From: Alphaproteobacteria bacterium
GTDB lineage: Bacteria > Pseudomonadota > Alphaproteobacteria > Rhizobiales > Aestuariivirgaceae
Direction: 5' to 3'
NCBI GenBank assembly: GCA_020441605.1
Contig: JAGRLX010000112.1
Location: 1-18,598, forward strand
DNA: 18,598 bases
Below are positions 1-7,023 of this stretch, in pieces. The position numbers were made by a program, and so were the translations under genes. Below the pieces are notes generated by a model. That model was not told the DNA's origin. It did not search any database and saw only the letters and a list, made by a program, of their open reading frames with translations. The number at the start of each line of letters is the position of its first letter. Within the stretch, counting starts at the first letter, position 1.

Positions 1-219
1 GGCGCCGGTGCCGCTGGCGATGGGAGTGAGATACAGCCCGTCCAGGCGCATCTGCGGCGGAGTGCCGATGCCGGTGCGGGTGCCGTTGACCACCAGCTGC
101 CCGCCGGAAATCTCGGCCGTGGTGACCGTGATCTCTGCATTGGCGGATGAAGCATAGGACAGAAAACCCGCAAAGCAGATTGCTGAAAATGCAGAATATC
201 GATAATTGGATCTTGTCAT
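1..219 (-). CDS. Collagen-like secreted protein, N-terminal fragment (cut by window edge)
   Basis: Only the first 73 codons are visible; the frame stays open to base 1, so the gene continues outside the window. The start is an ATG at 219; an in-frame ATG at 225 is also possible. A hydrophobic signal peptide ends near SSANA (residues 24-28). After it comes the domain shared with the genes at 1890-2735 and 5025-6128, including the stretch ITVTTAEISGGQLVVNGTRT and then a PPQMRLDG motif. The collagen-like (Gly-X-Y) part is not visible here and is predicted only by homology with the paralogue at 1890-2735. The protein is probably exported. The function is unknown; such proteins are often surface or matrix components, but that is inference. 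Confidence 0.8.
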   Translation of the reverse strand, partial: MTRSNYRYSAFSAICFAGFLSYASSANAEITVTTAEISGGQLVVNGTRTGIGTPPQMRLDGLYLTPIASGTGA

Positions 220-225
220 GGCCAT

Positions 226-525
226 CGCCCCATTTTTGTGAGAATTGTATTGTTCAGCCCCCAGGCAACGTTAAATCAAACGAGATCAATTGCAACCGAT
301 ATATACTTATAATTGAGCGATAAAAAATTTCTGATCAGCTCATGGTATGAGAAAATATATGTGATGTGCAGCTCGATTGTCCGTGCTTGATCTCGAAGCT
401 TTGCCGGGGCCCGCTGCCGTTCAACCCGGACAATTCCTGCTTGGGCCTGCCACGCCAGTCTGACAGCACGGCACCGGCTGCCAACAGGGCATTCCGTTCG
501 GATCTAGACTGATCTAGAAGACGCC
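226..525. other. AT-rich intergenic region between divergent genes
   Basis: These 300 bases separate the minus-strand collagen-like gene from the plus-strand lipase gene and should hold both promoters. The part from about 240 to 370 is clearly AT-rich against the surrounding GC-rich DNA. A TATAAT-like hexamer lies at 308-313 on the plus strand, but it has no convincing -35 partner. A motif at 282-295 (GAGATCAATTGCAA) recurs upstream of the second collagen-like gene. A short inverted repeat, CTCAT-ggt-ATGAG, is at 339-351. Two GATCTAGA repeats are at 501-508 and 511-518. No coding region was found. Confidence 0.5.
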
Positions 526-1731
526 ATGCTCATCCTCGCCATCATCGTCCGTTTCAGCCGCCTCGGCTTGACCGTCCTGGCTGCCACCTGCCTCCTGCCG
601 CTCGCCGTAGATCCGGTTGCCGCCAAGCCAGGCCGCGCCGCCATGGCTACCGTTCCCGCCCGGCACATGCAGTTCGAAGCTGGCACGCTGCTCGACTACA
701 AGCGGATGCGCCTGCCGGCTTTTTATCGCGCCAAGGCCTGGCGAATTCTCTATGTGACCCGGGACTACCGCCTGCGCCCGGTCTTTTCGACCGGCATGGT
801 GGTGTTGCCGGACCGCGCACCGAAGATACCGATGGAGCGCGCTTTCGTGGCCTGGGCCCACCCCACCACCGGCATTGCTCGCAAATGCGCGCCTTCGTTG
901 CGCCAGAGTCCGATCAAGGCCATCGAGGGCTTGAACGAATTGGTCGCCAGCGGCGTGGTCGTGACTGCTTCCGATTATCCGGGACTGGGCACGGAAGGAC
1001 CCATCGGTTACCTTGTCGGCAAAGGCCAGGCCTACGCGGTGATCGACTCTGTGCGGGCGGCCCGGCAGATCCCCGGCGTGGGCGGAAGCAGCAACTACGC
1101 GCTCTGGGGATTTTCTCAGGGCGGACATGCCGCACTCTTCGCTGCCGACGAAGCTTCGACCTATGCACCCGAACTCTCCCTGAGGGCCGCTGCCGTCGTC
1201 GCTCCTCCGACCGATCTCGCCAGGCTTCTCAAGGCCGACCTCCACTCGGTCGAGGGGCGGGTGCTCGCTGCGATGACCCTCGCCTCCTGGAGCCGCAAGT
1301 ACGACGTGTCCCTGCGCCCGCTGGTCGATGACTCCGTGATGGATGTGATCGATGACGTCAATAGCAACTGCGTTGACGATCTCGGCAGCAAACTCGACGT
1401 GCTGGCGGCGCAGAAGCCGCTGAGCCGGAGATTCCTCAACTTCGATCCGACGTCGCGCCGGCCATGGAGCGATCTCCTGATGGAAAACTCGAAGTTCGTC
1501 CTGCGGAGCAAGGTGCCGCTCTTCGTGGCGCAAGGCACGACCGACGCACTGGTGCGCCCGGAGGTGACACTGCAATTCATCCGCAACAGCTGCAGGCAGG
1601 GCGTGCCGATCCGCTACGCGCCGGTGAAGGCCAAGGGGCATGGCGCCTCCGCCGCTGCGGCGGCGCCCGGGGCCGTCGCCTGGCTCACGAGCTACCTCAG
1701 GGGTCGGCCGCTGCCGGGCAATTGCCGGTAG
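526..1731 (+). CDS. Secreted lipase-type alpha/beta hydrolase
   Basis: Encodes 401 residues with an N-terminal hydrophobic segment (about residues 5-33, ending near PVAAK) that should direct export. The fold and motifs match the secretory lipase family (LIP type). The nucleophile elbow is GFSQGG with Ser197, preceded by YALW and followed by HAALFAADEA. The likely acid is Asp340 in AQGTTDALVRPE and the likely base is His372 in AKGHGAS. It should hydrolyse an ester of a lipid or another hydrophobic substrate outside the cytoplasm; the exact substrate cannot be read from the sequence. The ribosome site before the ATG is weak (AGAAG). It stands alone, convergent with the collagen-like gene downstream, and no obvious terminator separates them. 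The family is confident; true lipase activity is inferred. Confidence 0.85.
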   Translation: MLILAIIVRFSRLGLTVLAATCLLPLAVDPVAAKPGRAAMATVPARHMQFEAGTLLDYKRMRLPAFYRAKAWRILYVTRDYRLRPVFSTGMVVLPDRAPKIPMERAFVAWAHPTTGIARKCAPSLRQSPIKAIEGLNELVASGVVVTASDYPGLGTEGPIGYLVGKGQAYAVIDSVRAARQIPGVGGSSNYALWGFSQGGHAALFAADEASTYAPELSLRAAAVVAPPTDLARLLKADLHSVEGRVLAAMTLASWSRKYDVSLRPLVDDSVMDVIDDVNSNCVDDLGSKLDVLAAQKPLSRRFLNFDPTSRRPWSDLLMENSKFVLRSKVPLFVAQGTTDALVRPEVTLQFIRNSCRQGVPIRYAPVKAKGHGASAAAAAPGAVAWLTSYLRGRPLPGNCR

Positions 1732-1889
1732 AATGCGACTGGAGGGCGAGAGCAGCGGCCCGCCGCCGGATTGCTTGCCATACCACCGAAATACCGGACT
1801 CATTCAATCCTGCAAGGAGGTATAGGGAAGCCGCGTTCCCGGTATCACTGCCAGCCCGAAGGGCGGACCTGCCTGATGACAGTGTGTGC

Positions 1890-2735
1890 CTAGTTCACAA
1901 TGATTCCAGACACGAGGCCTACATCGTTCCAGTTCCAATTTGCCGCATCCGGGGAACTGCCGCACATGCCGAAACGATAGTTCCCAGGTGCAAGATCACT
2001 AAAGACCCAAGTCATGGATTGGACAAATCGGGTATTTGCGCGAGCGCTAAGATTCTTGAGGCCAAGCCCCGCAGTTCTCAGCCGGCCATAGGGTGCCGTT
2101 GACTCGTAGCACATGAATAGATCCAACTGTCTAGCGCCCACGGGCCTGCCTAAGGTGCCGAATACCTTATTGGCGGTCACATGGACTTTCTGCCCGCTCA
2201 GGATGGTGGAGCTCAATGTCGGTGTAAGGAAACCTATACTGCTGCTGAGAACAGAACCCTGACCGCCGAGCGACGATGCCAACACGATGCCCGCCGTCCC
2301 TTGCGGGCCTTGCGCTCCTTGCGACCCCTGAGGTCCCTGAGGTCCGTGAGGTCCCGTCGGCCCAACTGCGCCCGTGTTGCCTTGTGGCCCTTGCGGGCCG
2401 GCCGGTCCGCAATTGGCGATCACCACGTCGAGAGCCTCGCGCACCCCGCCGTCAGTCCTGATGGCTTCCAGGGTGGCGATGCAGTCGGGCGGCATATAGA
2501 CCAGGTTGAAACTGAAGGCGCCAGTGCCGCCGGCGATAGGAGTCAGAAACTGCCCGTCCAGACGCATCTGCGGCGGCGCGCCGGTGCCGGTGCGGGTGCC
2601 GTTGACCACCAGCTGCCCGCCGGAAATCTCGGCCGTGGTGACCGTGATGGCAGCTTGCGCTGCGGACAGGGTGACGGCAGACGCAATCACGGCTGCGGCG
2701 ACGGAAATCATGGCGCGCAAGTTGCATTGAGACAT
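1890..2735 (-). CDS. Secreted collagen-like repeat protein (intact paralogue)
   Basis: Encodes 281 residues. The start ATG follows a near-perfect ribosome site (TAGGAGGT, 2743-2750 as read on the minus strand). Residues 1-28 form a signal peptide ending AAQA. Residues 29-109 are the family N-terminal domain, with Cys85 (PPDCIATLE) and Cys109 (VIANCG). Residues 110-148 are 13 uninterrupted Gly-X-Y triplets rich in GPQ. Residues 150-281 are a C-terminal domain with Cys209 (LFMCYES) and Cys258 (YRFGMCGSSPD), a pattern repeated in the pseudogene at 5025-6128. The collagen part probably trimerises, with globular heads at both ends, on the surface or in the medium. This role is inferred. The stop is TAG. 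No pairing with a sortase, autotransporter or secretion system is visible. Confidence 0.85.
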   Translation of the reverse strand: MSQCNLRAMISVAAAVIASAVTLSAAQAAITVTTAEISGGQLVVNGTRTGTGAPPQMRLDGQFLTPIAGGTGAFSFNLVYMPPDCIATLEAIRTDGGVREALDVVIANCGPAGPQGPQGNTGAVGPTGPHGPQGPQGSQGAQGPQGTAGIVLASSLGGQGSVLSSSIGFLTPTLSSTILSGQKVHVTANKVFGTLGRPVGARQLDLFMCYESTAPYGRLRTAGLGLKNLSARANTRFVQSMTWVFSDLAPGNYRFGMCGSSPDAANWNWNDVGLVSGIIVN

Positions 2736-3133
2736 GAACGATACCTCCTAGCTGACCATGCGAACGTAGGAGATCAATGCAATTTGAGCGTGAAGCCAGC
2801 GTGAAATGCCCGTCATGTGATGAGGCAGGACAATAAATCCCCCCTCGGTCTGCGATCACACACCATGCCTGCTGGCACGAACCCAGATTGCCAGCCATCC
2901 TGTGGCATTGCCAGTCGACATGATCAGGTCTGTGCGACTGCAGCACGTGCCGCATGACTCTACATTCGCCTCGCAGAAATTGCGCCCTACACCAGATCTG
3001 CGGCATTTTTGTTCGTCTACTTGATCGCGGGTATCATGGGCTGCATCATCCCCGCGGGGAGTGCGGGAGAGATATCCGACCTACAGGAGCTGGCAGCAAG
3101 TAGCATTGAATGCAGGAACTGTGGAGGACAAGA
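2736..3133. other. Intergenic region, about 400 bp, between divergent secreted-protein genes
   Basis: This stretch separates the collagen-like gene (-) from the exported two-domain protein (+) and should carry both promoters. Nearest the collagen-like gene are its strong ribosome site and, at 2770-2782, GAGATCAATGCAA, matching a motif upstream of the first collagen-like gene. A perfect 10-bp palindrome CCCCGCGGGG lies at 3050-3059, and GCACGTGC is at 2943-2950. No convincing -35/-10 pair, RNA gene or small gene with a start and ribosome site was recognised. Confidence 0.45.
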
Positions 3134-4309
3134 ATGTACAGGTTTCTATTCTCAGCAATGCTGATGCTTGCGGCCGCTCCGGCCGTGGCGCAAACGCCAT
3201 TGCCGACATACATATTGGTCGAGACAGTCAGAAAGCCTGAATTGGCTTTCTCTCCGGACTGCGGTTCCCAGATCAAATGGACCGAGCCAATTCTGAAAGG
3301 CAATGCCGACCCCGACATTGAACAGGAAGGCGAGGTGGACGGTCGTGTGCTCATCGAGAATGGTGAGGACATGAGTTCGCAGTGGAAAATCATGTCCCTC
3401 ATCGAGTGGACGAGGCCAATTCACGATATGCGTGTCGACCGGCTGGTGATGTATCTGGCGGCGCAAGACATGCGGCGGGGCACGGTATTTCGAGTCATGA
3501 CGACTGTTGAAGCGGTGCGGAACCCGGGTGAGGAGTTCGGTCCCTATGGTCAGCCTTTCATCGTCTGGACGCCCTATCAGAGTACCATCGCGCGCGGAGT
3601 GACGGCTGGTCTCGGCGGTTTCATCAGCACGGCTGTGAATCAGGGTTACTACGAAATCAAGATCAGGGTGGCGATTACTGACGGTGGCAATTGTAACGAA
3701 GAGCCGGTGATTTACAGGTTTCGCCGCCTGGAAGAGGGCGAGACGCCAAACGGCAATGGCGATCAAACCAATCAGGGCGACCAGAGCAGTCAGGATGATC
3801 AGGCCGGTCAGCCTGAATCTGCGAATATTGTCCTGCAATCGGATTTCGAGGATTTCGGTGCACCGTCCGGCCCATGGGGGAACAATGTTCTTTATGGAGA
3901 GAAGGGTATCTGGTGGACGTCCCGCGGCGCGAAGGCCACGGCGACGGTGATCACGCTGCAGAACCGCGACGCCAAGACTGGCCTGTATATCAAGAACGAG
4001 TCGGCAAGAGGACCGCATGTCTACGGAACCACCGCGCGGCGCGTCTCGCTTGTGCCAGGTCAAACCTACAAAATCCGCTTCATGGGTGCGGCGAGAAATC
4101 TGACCTCGAACGGAGGCGCCAGCATCGCCGTCGATCCGGAATGGCGGGTCCGCCCCGTCATCATGCCAGCAGGGACCTACAAGCTCAGACCCTTTGAAGG
4201 GACGTTCATCGCGACTGACAGCTATGCCGATATCCGGATCATCTCGGAAGATAGGGGAGAGGTCGTGATCACGAACTTGATCGTGGAATTGGCAGACGAC
4301 TGGCCTTAA
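3134..4309 (+). CDS. Exported protein of unknown function with Q/D/G/N linker and C-terminal beta-sandwich-like domain
   Basis: I do not recognise a named family. The start at 3134 is preferred over ATG 3110 because GGAGG sits seven bases before it and the protein then begins with a clean signal peptide (MYRFLFSAMLMLAAAPAVAQ). This gives 391 residues. Residues 21-204 form an N-terminal domain with Cys43 and Cys187. Residues 205-230 are a low-complexity linker (GNGDQTNQGDQSSQDDQAGQ). Residues 231-391 look like a jelly-roll, carbohydrate-binding-type module: an opening SDFEDFG, repeated beta-strand patterns, a VPGQTYKIRFMGAA strand pair, and an ending NLIVELAD. Binding to polysaccharide outside the cell is only a suggestion from this shape. 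It sits among collagen-like genes and may work at the same surface. No enzyme motif was found. Confidence 0.75.
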   Translation: MYRFLFSAMLMLAAAPAVAQTPLPTYILVETVRKPELAFSPDCGSQIKWTEPILKGNADPDIEQEGEVDGRVLIENGEDMSSQWKIMSLIEWTRPIHDMRVDRLVMYLAAQDMRRGTVFRVMTTVEAVRNPGEEFGPYGQPFIVWTPYQSTIARGVTAGLGGFISTAVNQGYYEIKIRVAITDGGNCNEEPVIYRFRRLEEGETPNGNGDQTNQGDQSSQDDQAGQPESANIVLQSDFEDFGAPSGPWGNNVLYGEKGIWWTSRGAKATATVITLQNRDAKTGLYIKNESARGPHVYGTTARRVSLVPGQTYKIRFMGAARNLTSNGGASIAVDPEWRVRPVIMPAGTYKLRPFEGTFIATDSYADIRIISEDRGEVVITNLIVELADDWP

Positions 4310-4349
4310 GAGCCAACAGCCCTCCATTGGCCCTCATGCCGCCCGCGAG

Positions 4350-4901
4350 CTACGCGGCCTTCCACTTGATCGAGCAACCCATCGAGGCGATCTGCTCGGC
4401 AGGGCCGCGCCCGGTTTCCGCAACTTGCCTCATCGCCTCGAAGAGATCGCGCCGCGCATCGGGGATCAGCTCCTTGCGCGATGCATCAAGTCGGCCCCGG
4501 TACTGAAGTTCGAGCTCCGCGTTGAAGCCAAAGAAATCCGGCGTGCATACAGCGCCATAGGCGTGCGCCACCGATTGGCTTTCGTCCTGGAGATAGGGAA
4601 AAGTGAGGCCATGCTGGCGGGCGAAGGCCACCATGCCATCGAAGCCATCCTCGGGATAGGTCTCGGCGTCGTTGGAGCAGATCGCCGCCGTGTGAATGCC
4701 AAGGGTCTTGAGGTCTTCGGCATCGCGGACCAGCCGGCCGATGATCGACTTCACATAGGGACAGTGGTTGCAGATGAAAGCCACCAGGGTTCCCTTCGGC
4801 CCGGCCAGTTCAGTCAGGCTGTGCGTGCGGCCATCGACGCCCTTGAGGCTGAAGTCTGGTGCTTTCCAGCCGAAATCACAGATGGGGGGTATGGCGGCCA
4901 T
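4350..4901 (-). CDS. Thioredoxin-fold protein, peroxiredoxin-like (PRX_like1 type)
   Basis: Encodes 183 residues without an obvious signal peptide, so probably cytoplasmic. The N-terminus has the AhpC/TSA-type start APDFSLKGVDG (residues 14-24). The active-site segment is AFICNHCPYVKS, with Cys44 and Cys47 in a CNHC arrangement. This differs from both classical CGPC thioredoxin and the TxxC peroxiredoxins, but is typical of this small peroxiredoxin-like group. Further family features are the ICSNDAETYPED segment and a cis-proline-type VCTPDFF motif. It likely reduces disulfides or peroxides; the substrate is unknown. The start is supported by AGAGGAGG just upstream. It is convergent with the exported protein at 3134 and lies downstream of a terminator at 4976-5001, so it needs its own promoter at 4902-4975. 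Confidence 0.85.
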   Translation of the reverse strand: MAAIPPICDFGWKAPDFSLKGVDGRTHSLTELAGPKGTLVAFICNHCPYVKSIIGRLVRDAEDLKTLGIHTAAICSNDAETYPEDGFDGMVAFARQHGLTFPYLQDESQSVAHAYGAVCTPDFFGFNAELELQYRGRLDASRKELIPDARRDLFEAMRQVAETGRGPAEQIASMGCSIKWKAA

Positions 4902-4975
4902 GGTCGTCCTCCTCTTGCGGCTGGGCCAGCATCCATGACGATCCTAAAGCATATGGGGCGCGGGTCCCAGCACAG

Positions 4976-5001
4976 AAAAGGGCGGGCCTCGGGGCCCGCC
5001 C
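4976..5001 (-). terminator. Intrinsic terminator after the collagen-like pseudogene
   Basis: A perfect 9-bp GC stem (4980-4988 with 4993-5001) around a four-base loop is followed on the minus strand by TTTT (4976-4979) and then CT. It lies 24 bases after the stop of the pseudogene and before the thioredoxin-like gene, so it should insulate the two. Confidence 0.75.
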
Positions 5002-5024
5002 GCAGTCCGGTCTTGGCCGCGCGG

Positions 5025-6128
5025 TCACTGGACCTTCAGCGCCGTGACATAGCTGTACTCGTTGGAATTCCAGTTTGCGAAGTCCGGGGAATGCCCGCAC
5101 AAGCCAAATCTATAGATTCCCGACAGGCCATAGAAGTTCCAGGACAGGGTCTGGATGTTGCGGGTGTTCTGGGCAGCCCGGATGCCGAGTACGCCATCGC
5201 CTCCCACGACCAGCGGACCTGGCGGCTCAACGAGCTGCTAACACATGTAAAGGTGCAGAGCCTCGGCGCCTCCCGGCGAGGTGGTGCCGAAAGCCTTGCT
5301 TGCCGTTACATGAACCTTCTCGCCACTCGCGACAAACACGGCCAGACCCGCGCTCAGGAAGGAGAGCTCAGCCGTGGGATCGCTGCCAACATCGAAGTGC
5401 TGTTGAAGACTTACCACGCCGGAGGGACCCTGCGGCCCTTGTGGTCCGGTTGGACCTGCCGGCCCGGCGACACCCTGCGGACCTTGCGGACCTGTGGCAC
5501 CGTCAGCGCCCGGTGCTCCATCGGCGCCAGCCGGACCCTGCGGACCGGTTGCACCATCGAGACCGGCGACGCCCTGCGGTCCCTGATCCCCTTGCGGGCC
5601 TTGCGGACCGGCGGGACCGGTCGCGCCCTGGATGCCTGGCGCGCCACGCCCGACGAACTACTCCCAGAAGTCCGGATTGTTGATCGGCTTCTTGCCCTTG
5701 TTGACTTCGGCATTGGCCTTGGCCCGCCAGGCATTGCCGCCGCCGGTCACCACGTCATTCTCGACATAGGTCTGAGCGGCACTCCATTCGCCGCGCGGAT
5801 TGATGCCGGCGGGCCCGCAATTGGCGATGATGACCTCGAGGCTCTCGCCGCCGCCGGACTTGATCGTCTCCAGCGTGACGATGCAGTCACGCGGCACATG
5901 AACGAGGTTGAAGCTGCAGGCGCCTCCGACCACCGGGGCGAGGTAGTTGCCATCAAGGCGCATGTCGGGCGCCGTGCCCGAGCGGGTGCCGTTGACCACC
6001 AGCTGCCCGCCGGAAATCTCAGCCGTGGTGACCGTGATCGCCGCCTGTGCAGCTGAAACGCAGGCCAGTACAGCCCCAAGACAAAGTGATGGTCATCGAA
6101 GCACGTTTCCAATTGATTTCATCATCAT
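5025..6128 (-). pseudogene. Collagen-like secreted protein with three in-frame stop codons
   Basis: One continuous frame of 368 codons runs from ATGATGATG (6128) to TGA (5025-5027). It is broken by TGA at codon 12 (6093-6095), TAG at codon 157 (5658-5660) and TAG at codon 297 (5238-5240), with no frameshift. Reading through gives a signal peptide ending SAAQA and then the shared ITVTTAEISGGQLV domain with the two cysteine segments PRDCIVTLE and IIANCGPAG. Next comes a carbohydrate-binding (family 5/12)-like module (GEWSAAQTYVENDVV to NNPDFWE), then 25 Gly-X-Y triplets (5421-5645), then the C-terminal domain with the FGLCGHSPD motif. The ribosome site (CAGGAG) and the terminator are intact, suggesting recent inactivation. 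The stop at codon 297 falls where the paralogue has Tyr (TAC). Readthrough is possible but unlikely. Confidence 0.8.
5421..5645 (-). repeat. Collagen-like Gly-X-Y coding repeat, 25 triplets
   Basis: Twenty-five uninterrupted Gly-X-Y codon triplets, mostly [12 protein letters not shown] and GVA, inside the pseudogene. The 9-bp periodicity keeps the opposite strand free of stops and so produces long false open frames there. Confidence 0.85.
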
Positions 6129-6332
6129 TGTCGCTCCTGCAGATGAGGTGATTGCAGCTAGACCCTGCGGGCGAATGTGAAGCCAAATACAACCGGAGGC
6201 AATTAAATTGATCTAAGGCGAAGGCCGCACTCAAAGCCTGCCAATAGTCCGAAACACAGTGCCAACGACTGCGCACCAGGGGCATTGACCTGGTCAGGGT
6301 CGAGAAAGCAGATTCTGCCTGGACCCGAAGAC

Positions 6333-6893
6333 TCAGTAGGGCAGGTCGAAGTACTCGTCGGCCGACATGCCGTAGAACTCGACCGGGGCAAATTGCCCGC
6401 CGCCCGCCGGGTAGGCGGCATGGCTCTGCATATGCTTGAGACCGATGCGCCGCGCCAGCCGCGTTGAGCAGGTGTTGGCGCTCATGATCTTGCACCACAC
6501 CCGGCTGGCATGGAGCCTTTCGAAGGCGATGCCGAGAAGACCTTGCCCGATTTCACTGCCGAAGCCCATGCGCCACATGGCGGGATGAACGCCCCAGCCA
6601 AGCTCCAGCACATCGGGGCGCTGCATGATCAGGAAGCCATCGCCGACGGCCTCGCCACTGTATCTTTCCTCGGCAGCGAGGTGGAAGACATTACGCCGGT
6701 CGTCGCCCTGGCGTGCCACCGACCGGGTGACGAAGGCCCGGACCTCGGCCTCGTTGGCGAGCCGCATGGCGATATGGCGCTGATAGGCCGATTGGGTCAT
6801 GAAGGCCGAAAAGGCTTCCGCATCGCGCAATTCGATTTCGCGAAGCACAAGCTGCTTGCTCTCCACCGCCGGAAGTATGGTTAATATCGCCAT
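6333..6893 (-). CDS. GNAT acetyltransferase, RimJ/RimL type
   Basis: Encodes 186 residues from ATG 6893; a longer form from TTG 6965 adds a 24-residue tail with no family character and is not preferred. The start KQLVLREIELRDAEAF (13-28) and the central LELGWGVHPAMWRMGFGSEI stretch (97-116, with the acetyl-CoA loop) are typical of the RimL-type group. So is the NTCSTRLARRIGLKHM segment (140-155), which corresponds to the usual N-x-x-S-x-R-x-x-x-x-x-G motif. It transfers an acetyl group from acetyl-CoA to an amine, possibly a protein N-terminus or a small molecule; the substrate is unknown. The ribosome site is poor. It is divergent from the glycine-zipper gene. Confidence 0.8.
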   Translation of the reverse strand: MAILTILPAVESKQLVLREIELRDAEAFSAFMTQSAYQRHIAMRLANEAEVRAFVTRSVARQGDDRRNVFHLAAEERYSGEAVGDGFLIMQRPDVLELGWGVHPAMWRMGFGSEIGQGLLGIAFERLHASRVWCKIMSANTCSTRLARRIGLKHMQSHAAYPAGGGQFAPVEFYGMSADEYFDLPY

Positions 6894-6979
6894 GAACGAT
6901 TTATTAACCCAATTTGCCGGCAACGGGAAGAGTTTGCCGTTCTGGCTCGGTTCTTGCGGTGCCAATTAGTGCCACAATC

Positions 6980-6988
6980 TGTTAATAT
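6980..6988 (+). promoter_or_regulatory. Candidate extended -10 promoter of the glycine-zipper gene
   Basis: TG-T-TAATAT at 6980-6988 fits an extended -10 element. It would start transcription near 6995, leaving a leader of about 29 bases with the ribosome site GGGAGG at 7011-7016. No good -35 was found, which extended -10 promoters can do without. Not proven. Confidence 0.35.
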
Positions 6989-7023
6989 GCAACATTTGGC
7001 CTTGGGAGTCGGGAGGATTCGGT

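Noticed and set aside
514..1803. 429-residue minus-strand open frame
   Set aside because: Antisense shadow of the lipase gene, whose catalytic motifs and signal peptide are clear on the plus strand.
1814..1821. Perfect ribosome-site-like sequence AAGGAGGT on the plus strand
   Set aside because: No start codon follows at a usable distance and downstream frames are antisense to the collagen-like gene.
1825..1840. Inverted repeat GGGAA-gccgcg-TTCCC as terminator
   Set aside because: Only a 5-bp stem and no T run on either strand.
5421..5645. CRISPR-like or tandem DNA repeat
   Set aside because: The periodicity is 9 bp and encodes Gly-X-Y triplets; there are no regular spacers.
4425..6056. 543-residue plus-strand open frame
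   Set aside because: It is antisense to the thioredoxin-like gene and to the collagen-like pseudogene. GC-rich codons and Gly-X-Y repeats keep it open by chance. It has no domain, no signal and no ribosome site.
5025..6128. Stop-codon recoding (TAG/TGA as sense) across the organism
   Set aside because: TAG ends several normal genes in the window, including the intact sister collagen-like gene, and TGA ends others such as the permease.
6275..6294. ACCAGG/CCTGGT hairpin after the GNAT gene
   Set aside because: A 6-bp stem with no T tract; too weak for a terminator call.
6894..6965. TTG-initiated extension of the RimL-type acetyltransferase
   Set aside because: The extra 24 residues do not resemble the family, and no ribosome site supports the TTG.
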